64,000 bases of DNA, taken from Occultella glacieicola (GTDB lineage: Bacteria; Actinomycetota; Actinomycetes; Actinomycetales; Beutenbergiaceae). The notes beneath the pieces are model-generated. The model was not told the DNA's origin and ran no database searches. It saw nothing but the letters and a program-made list of their open reading frames with translations. Every line of letters starts with the position of its first letter. Position 1 is the first letter of the stretch. Below are positions 8,939 through 15,886 of this stretch, piece by piece. The position numbers were made by a program, and so were the translations under genes. Location of the stretch: the NCBI RefSeq assembly GCF_004353825.1, contig NZ_SMNA01000006.1:186001-250000 (forward strand), in the 5' to 3' direction.

Positions 8939-10288
8939 TCAGGCGTTCCCGGCGTACCGCCGCAGGAAGAGGGCCTCCGCCGTCGCCAGATGCTCGATCT
9001 CGCCGGGATGCACGCTCTCGTTCGGGGCGTGGATGAGGGCGAGTGGATCTTCGACGCCCAGGAGCATGAGTTCGGCGTCGGGAAAGGTCTCGGCGAACAC
9101 GTTGCACAACGGGATGGACCCGCCCTGACCGAGTTCGACGGGTTCCACGCCGTACACCTCGTGCATCGCGGTGCGCATCGCCGCATACGCGGGGCCGCTT
9201 GTCGCCGCGCGGAAGGGCGAACCCAGCGCCTCGGTCTCCACGGTGACGGCGACGCCCCAGGGTGCCGCCTGCTGGACGTGCTCGACAAGCGCCGACTCGG
9301 CCTTGACCGGTGTGATCCCGGGAGGGATCCGGAGGTTGAGGCGTGCGCTCGCCCGCGGGACCAGCGCGGCGGTCGAGCCCACCACGGGCGGGCAGTCGAT
9401 GCCGAGGATCGTCAGGGCCGGTCGCGCCCAGAGCATGTCCGAGACACTTCCGGACCCCAGCAGCGCCTCGTCGACGAGGAGGTGCGCGTCATCCCGGAAG
9501 GTGTCCGGGTCGTACGGCGTGCCGGTCCAACGTTGCGTGTTGTCCAAGCCTCGCACGGTCGTGTTCCCGTCGGCGTCCCGCAGGGAGGACAGGACGGCCA
9601 CCAGCGCCGCCAGGGCGTCGGGGACAGGGCCCCCGAACATCCCCGAGTGCAGCTCGCTGCGCAGCGCCTGGACATGCACGACGACGTTCACCATGCCGCG
9701 CAGGCTGACGGTGAGCGCCGGTCTTCCCACGGCGGCGTTCCCGGTGTCGCAGATCAGCACGGCGTCGGCACGCAACAGGTCGGCATGTCGCGGCACGAAG
9801 TCCTCGAGCCCACCCGTCCCCTGTTCCTCCGACCCCTCGACGACCACCTTGAGTCCGACGGGGACGTCGTCGCCGAGCGCGCGCAGCGCGGCCAGGTGCG
9901 TCACGATGTTCCCCTTGCAGTCGGCCGTCCCCCGGCCGTACCACCGGCCCTCGACCTCCGTGAGTTCGAACGGCGGTGTCCTCCACGCGCTGTCGTCGAG
10001 CGGGGGCTGCACGTCGTAATGGGCGTACAGCAGAACCGTGGGCGCCGCCGGATCGGGTCCCGGTCGTGAGCCCACCACGGCCAGGCTGCCGTCTGCGGTC
10101 GGATGGAGGTCGACGTCGGCGAAACCGAGTTCACGGAAGGACTCCGCCACCCATCGGCCCGCCAGCGCGCACTCCGCGGGAGAGGACTGGCGCGGATCGG
10201 CGACCGACCGGATGGCGACGAGGTCCGCGAGCTCCGTGCGGGCCCGCGGCATCAGGGCTGCGACCCGCTCGGCGAGCGCCGTGCTCAT
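8939..10288 (-). CDS. M20 family metallopeptidase (dipeptidase-like)
   Basis: A 449-residue zinc exopeptidase. The expected metal ligands and catalytic residues are visible in order: LLYAHYDVQPP (His and Asp), GRGTADCKGN (bridging Asp), VEGSEEQGTGG (catalytic Glu pair), ICDTGN (Asp) and the dimerisation-domain His of ELHSGMFGG. The C-terminal His falls in HAPNESVHPGE. It probably cleaves dipeptides or N-acylated amino acids in the cytosol. Its ATG overlaps the stop of the upstream 154-residue gene (ATGA), and that gene is coupled to an APC permease, which suggests uptake followed by hydrolysis. Confidence 0.9.
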   Translation of the reverse strand: MSTALAERVAALMPRARTELADLVAIRSVADPRQSSPAECALAGRWVAESFRELGFADVDLHPTADGSLAVVGSRPGPDPAAPTVLLYAHYDVQPPLDDSAWRTPPFELTEVEGRWYGRGTADCKGNIVTHLAALRALGDDVPVGLKVVVEGSEEQGTGGLEDFVPRHADLLRADAVLICDTGNAAVGRPALTVSLRGMVNVVVHVQALRSELHSGMFGGPVPDALAALVAVLSSLRDADGNTTVRGLDNTQRWTGTPYDPDTFRDDAHLLVDEALLGSGSVSDMLWARPALTILGIDCPPVVGSTAALVPRASARLNLRIPPGITPVKAESALVEHVQQAAPWGVAVTVETEALGSPFRAATSGPAYAAMRTAMHEVYGVEPVELGQGGSIPLCNVFAETFPDAELMLLGVEDPLALIHAPNESVHPGEIEHLATAEALFLRRYAGNA

Positions 10289-10749
10289 CCGATCACATCC
10301 TCGAACTGCAGGTCCTCGATCTGCTCGCGGAAGGGCTCGAGCTCGTCCGGGCAGTAGGTCTCGATGATGAGCAACTGTCCCTGGACGGCGCGGCTGTCGG
10401 CGATGATCGGTCGTTGCCCCGGCCCGGCTGCGCCGTTGGTGAGCATGGAGAACAGCACCGCGCGTCCCAGCGCGCTGCCGGGGTCGGCGCACGTGGCTCC
10501 CCCGTCGTCGCCGAGCACCCGCACGACCTGTTCCCGCGACGGGGTCGGAGCTCCGGCGGCCTCCAGTGCGGCGATGAACTCGTCCGCCCGCTCCTCGGCC
10601 CGGGCGGTGGAGCGCGCCGTGCTGAACATGAGGACCGCGACCACGGTGAGCCCGATCAGCAGCACGATGCAGACCCAGTACGTCCAGCGCCGCTGCTTGG
10701 GGTCGGAGACCTCGTACTCGATGGGGTCGGAATGCTCGTACGTATTCAT
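10285..10749 (-). CDS. single-pass membrane protein of unknown function
   Basis: A 154-residue protein with a short cytosolic lead (MNTYEHSDPIEYEVSDPKQR), one transmembrane helix (YWVCIVLLIGLTVVAVLMFS) and an extracytoplasmic domain with two Cys (ATCADPG and ETYCPDE) that could form a disulfide. No family recognised. It is sandwiched by ATGA overlaps between the APC permease and the M20 peptidase, so the three products are made together; an accessory role to the permease is plausible but inferred. Confidence 0.75.
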   Translation of the reverse strand: MNTYEHSDPIEYEVSDPKQRRWTYWVCIVLLIGLTVVAVLMFSTARSTARAEERADEFIAALEAAGAPTPSREQVVRVLGDDGGATCADPGSALGRAVLFSMLTNGAAGPGQRPIIADSRAVQGQLLIIETYCPDELEPFREQIEDLQFEDVIG

Positions 10750-12227
10750 GTCGCCGCCTCCTCCGTGTTCTCGGTGTTCTCGGTGTTCTCCGAGAGCTTC
10801 CAGGAGGGCTTGCGCAACCGGTAGAACAGGAACGGGACGAGGAGGCCGAGACCGAGAGCGCCACCGCCGACGATCGCCAGGTAGACCAGGGTGTTGCCGC
10901 CCCCGAACTGCGACGGCGGCACGAAGCCCACGAGCAGCGCCGCGAGCGATGCGGTGAAGCCCACCCCGCACAGGGTCTTCAGGAGTGGGGCCCGGTAGCC
11001 GCGAGCGCGGCCGGGATCCTTGCGCCGCAACTGGACCGCGGCCACGAACATGAGCAGGTACATGATCAGGTACACCTGGGTGGTGATGACCGAGAAGATC
11101 CAGTAGGCGCTCGAGACGCTCGGGACCAGTGCGTACCCGAGGGCGATCACGGTGGTGACCAGGCCCTGGGCGACCAGGATGTTCTGCTGGATCCCGTTCT
11201 TGTTCAGCCTCTGCAGGACGGGCGGAAGGTAGCCCTCCTGCCGCGAGATCAGCAGGAGGCCCTTCGAGGGGCCGGCGAGCCACGTCAGCATCCCGCCGAG
11301 TGAGGCCGCGACCAGCATGACCCCGAAGATCGGGGTCAGCCACTGGGTCCCGAACTCGGCGAAGATGGTTTCGAACGCCTGCATGATGCCCGCTGTGAGG
11401 GACAACTGTTCCGCGGGGACGATCCAGCTGATCGCCAGGGCGGGCAGGATGAAGATCACCAGCACCAGGCCCATGGCCAGGAAGATCGCCTTCGGGAACT
11501 GCTTCGCCGGATCCTTCAGCGAGCCCACGTGGACGGCGTTCATCTCCATGCCGGAGTAGGAGAGGAAGTTGTTGACGATGAGCACGAGGCTGGCCAGCCC
11601 GGCCCAGGCCGGCAGGAGGTGGTCGGAGTCCATCGGGGCCGCCGAGGCGTTGCCCTGGCCGAGGAAGATGAGGCCGAGGATGACCAGGACGGCGCCAGGA
11701 ACGAGGGTCCCGATGATCAGGCCGCCGCTCGCCAACCCGGCGACGCCGGACGTGCCACGCGAGGAGATCCAGACGCCGGCCCAGTACACGACGACGATGA
11801 CGCAGGCCGTCCACACGCCGCTGGCGGCGAGGGCGGGATTGATCACGTAGGCCAGCGTGCTGGCCACGAATCCGAGCAGACTCGGGTAGTAGAAGATCGT
11901 CATCGCGAACTGGCACCACACGGCGAGGAAGCCCATGGGCTTGGAGATGCCGAGCGACACCCATCGGTACACCCCGCCCTTCCAGCTGGAGGCCAGTTCG
12001 GCGGACACGAGGGAGGTGGGCAGAAGGAACACGAGGGCCGGCACGAGGTAGAGGAACACACACGCGAGCCCGTACATCGCCATCGTCGGTGAGGGCCGCA
12101 GGCTCGCCACCGAACTCGTGGTCATCAGCGCCAGCGCGGTCCACGAGATCCAGGCCCGGGCCGGAACCTTCGCTCGGGCGGTGCCCTTCGGAACCGCCCC
12201 GTCGGCCGCGGCGTCGATCGCGCTCAT
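10746..12227 (-). CDS. APC superfamily amino-acid permease (GadC-like antiporter group)
   Basis: A 493-residue, roughly 12-helix transporter. The ATG at 12227 is chosen because GAGGAGG precedes it. Family features include the early ALMTTSSVASLRPSP segment and SWKGGVYRWVSLGISKPMGF, resembling the glutamate/GABA antiporter branch of the APC superfamily. The tail carries a short repeat, ENTENTENTEE, from a 9-bp tandem repeat (10765-10790). Substrate is an amino acid or small peptide by context with M20 and M24 peptidases. A near-match to the CACCC-N6-GGGTG palindrome lies 31 bases upstream of the start. Confidence 0.87.
   Translation of the reverse strand: MSAIDAAADGAVPKGTARAKVPARAWISWTALALMTTSSVASLRPSPTMAMYGLACVFLYLVPALVFLLPTSLVSAELASSWKGGVYRWVSLGISKPMGFLAVWCQFAMTIFYYPSLLGFVASTLAYVINPALAASGVWTACVIVVVYWAGVWISSRGTSGVAGLASGGLIIGTLVPGAVLVILGLIFLGQGNASAAPMDSDHLLPAWAGLASLVLIVNNFLSYSGMEMNAVHVGSLKDPAKQFPKAIFLAMGLVLVIFILPALAISWIVPAEQLSLTAGIMQAFETIFAEFGTQWLTPIFGVMLVAASLGGMLTWLAGPSKGLLLISRQEGYLPPVLQRLNKNGIQQNILVAQGLVTTVIALGYALVPSVSSAYWIFSVITTQVYLIMYLLMFVAAVQLRRKDPGRARGYRAPLLKTLCGVGFTASLAALLVGFVPPSQFGGGNTLVYLAIVGGGALGLGLLVPFLFYRLRKPSWKLSENTENTENTEEAAT
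10765..10790 (-). repeat. 9-bp tandem repeat at the 3' end of the APC permease gene
   Basis: Nearly three copies of GTGTTCTCG (plus-strand reading) run head to tail. On the coding strand they specify repeated Glu-Asn-Thr at the cytosolic C-terminus. Such in-frame repeats can vary in copy number without breaking the gene. Confidence 0.7.
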
Positions 12228-12257
12228 CGTGCCTCCTCGGTATTCGTCGGTCATCCT

Positions 12258-12273
12258 GACCCCGGCGCGGGTG
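12258..12273. promoter_or_regulatory. near-match to the CACCC-N6-GGGTG palindrome
   Basis: GACCCCGGCGCGGGTG lies in the 72-bp gap between the M24 peptidase stop (12300) and the APC permease start (12227). It matches nine of the ten arm bases. Its position would allow separate control of the permease-M20 half of the operon. Confidence 0.35.
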
Positions 12274-12299
12274 GGCTCGCGCCACACGGTGACGGGTAG

Positions 12300-13421
12300 T
12301 TATCCCACGATGCGCAGGCCGCGGTCGGTGGTGTTGAAGCGCAGCCCGCCGTCCACGGTGACGGTCACGATGTCCTCGATGCGAACACCGAACTGCCCGG
12401 GCAGATAGACGCCAGGCTCCACCGAGAAGCACATCCCGGGCACCAGGGGCAGATCCTCACCCGCGACGATGTACGGCGGTTCATGCGTGGTCACCCCGAT
12501 CCCGTGGCCGGTCCGGTGAATGAACCGCTCGCCGTAGCCCGCGTCCGTGATCGAGTGCCGCGCCGCGCGGTCGACCTCCTGGCAGGCGGCCCCCGGACGC
12601 ACGGCGTCCACGCCGGCCTGCTGGGCCAGACGAACCACCTCGTGCACCTCACTGATGAGTGACGTCGGCTCGCCGACACAGACCGTCCGGCTGGTGTCCG
12701 AGCCATACCCGGACATCAGCCCACCGAAGTCGAGCACGACGCAGTCACCGACCTCGATGACGCGATCGGCCGCCTCGTGGTGGGGATTGGCACCGTTCGG
12801 TCCGGACCCGACGACCGTGAAGTCCACCTGTTCGTGTCCGTGCTGGCGCAGCAGGTTCGCCAGATCGGCGGCCACGTCGACCTCGCGGCGACCTGCGAAC
12901 GGGACGTCGACGATCGCCTCGTAGGTCGCGTCCGCGGCGGCACCCGCCGCCGCCAGCCGGGCCAGCTCGTTGTCGTCCTTGACCGCACGCAGCATCGGCA
13001 GCGCATTGGTGAGCGAGTGGAGAACCACGCCGGGCAGCCCGGCCTGGAGGCCGAGCACGTGCAGGGCCCAAGCGCTGTCGGAGACTCCGTATCTGCCGTC
13101 GGGGCGCAGCAACGACCCGGCGACCTCGTACGGATCGGCGCCGTCGGCCCAGTCGAGCACCGCCGTCTCGGCTGTGCCCTCGGCGGCCTCGGCGTCCGGA
13201 CGCTCGAGGATGGGGACCAGCAATGTCGGCGTCCGGTCGGTCGTGAGGAACAGCATCGTGAGACGCTCGGTGATCGCGGTCGGCCGGTATCCGGTCAACC
13301 AGAGCATATCTGGCCCCGGCGTAACCAGGACCCCGTCGAGGCCGATGGCGCGCGCCTGCGCCACGGTCCGGGTCATCCGGGCTGCGTAGTTCTCGCGGGT
13401 GAACGGCACGACGGTATTCAT
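12300..13421 (-). CDS. M24 family Xaa-Pro peptidase
   Basis: A 373-residue protein with a creatinase-type N-terminal domain (about 1-150) and a pita-bread metallopeptidase domain. Metal ligands of the family are visible: VLDFGG and YGSDTSRT (two Asp), HRTGHGIG (His), SVEPGVY (Glu) and RIEDIV (Glu). The second His lies in VTTHEPPYI. It should remove N-terminal residues from proline-containing peptides in the cytosol. The ATG overlaps the stop of the upstream MFS gene by ATGA. With the APC permease and M20 enzyme downstream it suggests peptide salvage. Confidence 0.9.
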   Translation of the reverse strand: MNTVVPFTRENYAARMTRTVAQARAIGLDGVLVTPGPDMLWLTGYRPTAITERLTMLFLTTDRTPTLLVPILERPDAEAAEGTAETAVLDWADGADPYEVAGSLLRPDGRYGVSDSAWALHVLGLQAGLPGVVLHSLTNALPMLRAVKDDNELARLAAAGAAADATYEAIVDVPFAGRREVDVAADLANLLRQHGHEQVDFTVVGSGPNGANPHHEAADRVIEVGDCVVLDFGGLMSGYGSDTSRTVCVGEPTSLISEVHEVVRLAQQAGVDAVRPGAACQEVDRAARHSITDAGYGERFIHRTGHGIGVTTHEPPYIVAGEDLPLVPGMCFSVEPGVYLPGQFGVRIEDIVTVTVDGGLRFNTTDRGLRIVG

Positions 13422-14935
13422 CGGGCTTCCTTCGAGACGGCCTCGAGCGTGTTGGTCGGGAGGGTGTGCAGGTGGGCCGCGGCAGCGGCGGCCGAGTCCT
13501 GGAGGGTCGCTCGAGTGCCGCGGTGGCGTCGGATCGTCAGGACGGAGAGCGCGAGTGCGAGAGAACTGATGATGGCGAACATCCAGGATGCGGCCGCAAG
13601 CCCGGCGGCGAGCGCATCCGCCTCGGCGGCGCCGGCCAGGCGCTGGTTCGCGTCGACGCCGCCGTAGATGGTGGCGGCGAGGGCGGTCGCCAGTGCGGCA
13701 CCGACGTACCGCGCCATGTTGGACACCCCCGAGGCGCCTCCGACCTGCTCCTGCGGCACGCTCGCCGTGGCTGCCGAGGACGCGGGCCCGTTCGAGAGCC
13801 CCATGCCGATGGCGACCGCCACGAGCGGGATCAGGAACGTCGCGTAGCGCCAGGACGCGTCCGTGAAGCCGATCGCGACGAAGCCTGCCGTGGTCAGCAG
13901 AAAGCCGAGGCCGATCGTCTGCCGTGCACCGAAACCCTTGGCGAGCCGCGGCACGAGCGGTGCGACCACCACGAGCCCGACCGTGGCGGGCAGGGTGGCC
14001 AGGCCGGCCTGGAGTGGCGAGAAGCCGAGGGCAACTGGGCTCTGGAAGTACAGGCTGAGCAGGTACATCAGCCCATTGATGGTGCCGGCGCCGACCAGGA
14101 TCGCAATGGTCGAGCCCACGAGGACCCGGTTGCGCAGCAGGGCGAGGTCGAGCAGGGGTACCTTCACGCGCCGCTCGACGACCAGGAACAGCCAGCCCGC
14201 GACCACCGCGACCGCGAAGCACCCGAGGGTGGCGGCCGAGAACCAGCCCCAGTCGCCGCTCATGCTGACGCCGAGGATCAGCGGGGTCAGGGTCAGTGCC
14301 ACCAGCACCGCACCGAGATAGTCGATCGACCGGGGCCGGTCCGGGTCCCGGGACTCGGCGACGGTGACGTAGGTCAGCACCATACAGACCAGCGCGACAC
14401 CGGCGTCGATCCAGAAGAGGCCCTGCCAGCCGGTCAGTTCGACCAGGACGCCACCGAGCAGCGGCCCGGCCGCCGCACCGACCGCTGCCGCAGCTCCCCA
14501 CAACGAGATGGACCGCAGCTGATCATCGCCACCGGCCCTGCTGGCGTCGTCGGTGCCGACCGAGAGCAGGCTGAGCCCGCAGGCGAGGATCGTCGCGCCC
14601 GCGGCGCCCTGGATCGCCCGCCCGGCGATGACCATCGCGCCGGAACCGGCGAGCGCGATCATCACGCACGAAACGACGAACAGCAGCAGACCGAGTTGGA
14701 AGACACGCTTCCGCCCGAACACATCACCGAGGGACCCGGACGTGATGATCACCGCCGCGCCGACGAGCGAGTAGCCCGTCACCGCCCACTGCAGGTCGTG
14801 GACCGACGTCCCGGTGTCCGCGCTGATCGCCGGCAACAGGATGCTCACGGCCGACGTGTTGGCGTTCACCACCAGCGTCGACAGGCAGGTGGCTGCCAGG
14901 ACCCCGGCCGCCGAGCTCACGGTTCGCGCGGTCAC
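13418..14935 (-). CDS. MFS transporter, DHA2 family
   Basis: A 505-residue, 14-helix MFS protein of the EmrB/QacA type, starting with GTG at 14935. Typical signatures are the helix-1 region with NANTSAVSILLPAI, the loop-2 motif GSLGDVFGRKRVFQ and the motif-C-like GAAAAVGAAAGPLLGGVL. It is coupled at both ends: GTGA overlap with the SHOCT gene upstream and ATGA overlap with the M24 peptidase downstream. An exporter of amino-acid or peptide derivatives would fit the operon, but the substrate is unknown. Confidence 0.88.
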   Translation of the reverse strand: MTARTVSSAAGVLAATCLSTLVVNANTSAVSILLPAISADTGTSVHDLQWAVTGYSLVGAAVIITSGSLGDVFGRKRVFQLGLLLFVVSCVMIALAGSGAMVIAGRAIQGAAGATILACGLSLLSVGTDDASRAGGDDQLRSISLWGAAAAVGAAAGPLLGGVLVELTGWQGLFWIDAGVALVCMVLTYVTVAESRDPDRPRSIDYLGAVLVALTLTPLILGVSMSGDWGWFSAATLGCFAVAVVAGWLFLVVERRVKVPLLDLALLRNRVLVGSTIAILVGAGTINGLMYLLSLYFQSPVALGFSPLQAGLATLPATVGLVVVAPLVPRLAKGFGARQTIGLGFLLTTAGFVAIGFTDASWRYATFLIPLVAVAIGMGLSNGPASSAATASVPQEQVGGASGVSNMARYVGAALATALAATIYGGVDANQRLAGAAEADALAAGLAAASWMFAIISSLALALSVLTIRRHRGTRATLQDSAAAAAAHLHTLPTNTLEAVSKEAR

Positions 14936-15246
14936 TGCAGGAGCTTGGCCTTCTGCGCCTCGAACTCGGCATCGGTCAGGATGCCCTGGTCACGCAGCGC
15001 TCCGAGCTTCTGCAGCTGCTCGATCAGTTCCTCGGAGCTCACCGGCCCGGCCGGTCCGGCCGGTGCAGCGGCCGGCGGTTGCGCGTACACCGGCTGTTGC
15101 TGGTACTGGGGTTCGTTGTACGTCGGCGCCTGTTGCGGCTCCTGCGCAGCCCAGCGTCCTGCCTGCCGCCGCGACACCCGGTTCGACACCGCCGTCGCAG
15201 TACCTGCGACCACGGCGGTGCGGACCATTCCACGGATCAGTCCCAT
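14932..15246 (-). CDS. small SHOCT-domain protein
   Basis: A 104-residue protein with an N-terminal hydrophobic segment (MGLIRGMVRTAVVAGTATAV), a Gln/Pro/Tyr/Ala-rich linker and a C-terminal SHOCT motif (EELIEQLQKLGALRDQGILT then AEFEAQKAKLLQ). This layout is common beside DUF6325 genes in actinobacteria. The function is unknown; the SHOCT end probably mediates oligomerisation. It is the second gene of the operon starting at 15697 and overlaps the MFS start (GTGA). Confidence 0.85.
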   Translation of the reverse strand: MGLIRGMVRTAVVAGTATAVSNRVSRRQAGRWAAQEPQQAPTYNEPQYQQQPVYAQPPAAAPAGPAGPVSSEELIEQLQKLGALRDQGILTDAEFEAQKAKLLQ

Positions 15247-15259
15247 ATCGCCATCCCTC

Positions 15260-15697
15260 TCATGCCTCGGCAGCCTCGAGCGAGTCGAGCGCTGCCATCA
15301 CGTCGCCTGCCGGAATACGCCCGCCGGCAACCACTTCCGCCCCGGCATCACGCATCGCCGAGACGAACGGAGCCGCCCAGGTGTTCTCGTACACGAGCAG
15401 GGCCACCGCGTTCCCCGGTGCGACGAGCGCCGCGCCCTGCGTGATGTCGTCCTCGTCCAGGAGCCCGGAGCGGACGCCGTCGAACATCGCCAGATCCAAC
15501 TGACCGTCACCGTCGAGGTCCCTCACCTCGACCACGCCGACCTGCCCGTCCTCGCCCACGACCGCGACCACCAGGTCGAGGATCCGGATGGTCCCGCGCT
15601 CGGTCAGATCGACGAGAGCCGCCAGTCCCTTTCCCTCCATTCGAGCCGCCGGCAACTCCAGGGCCAGGTAGTCGATCGGTCCAACACCGTCCGTCAT
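15260..15697 (-). CDS. DUF6325 family protein
   Basis: A 145-residue acidic protein whose sequence GPIDYLALELP, LVDLTERGTIRILDLVVAVV and LVAPGNAVALLVYENTWAAP matches DUF6325, a short actinobacterial family with no assigned function. It is the first gene of the peptide/amino-acid operon and is divergent from the P-type ATPase. A related domain makes up most of the product of 19331-19972 at the far end of the ATPase operon, so both divergent units carry one member. Confidence 0.85.
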   Translation of the reverse strand: MTDGVGPIDYLALELPAARMEGKGLAALVDLTERGTIRILDLVVAVVGEDGQVGVVEVRDLDGDGQLDLAMFDGVRSGLLDEDDITQGAALVAPGNAVALLVYENTWAAPFVSAMRDAGAEVVAGGRIPAGDVMAALDSLEAAEA

Positions 15698-15771
15698 CGG
15701 TCCATCTCCTTCGCGTGTCCACCAGTTGGCCGCTCGCGCTCACCGTCACATGGGGATGGGTGGTTCGGTGC

Positions 15772-15787
15772 CACCCCTCATGGGGTG
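15772..15787. promoter_or_regulatory. palindromic operator candidate in the divergent promoter
   Basis: CACCCCTCATGGGGTG carries the exact arms of CACCC-N6-GGGTG and extends to a 7-bp-arm palindrome (CCACCCC, TCAT, GGGGTGG). A degenerate copy, CACCC-N6-GGGGG, follows at 15802-15817. Both lie in the 189-bp region between the DUF6325 operon (start 15697) and the P-type ATPase (start 15887), where one regulator could control both directions. Confidence 0.55.
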
Positions 15788-15886
15788 GACCGACCGATGC
15801 CCACCCCACGAGGGGGGAGGCGGGACCACCCGCCCGGGGCCCACGATCGGTGGTGAGGCACCCGGGCGAGGAACGGAGACGAACCG

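Noticed and set aside
15752..15762. MalT-box-like GGGGATGGGT in the divergent promoter
   Set aside because: It matches only part of the E. coli MalT box and occurs once clearly; the CACCC-N6-GGGTG palindrome is better supported by recurrence.
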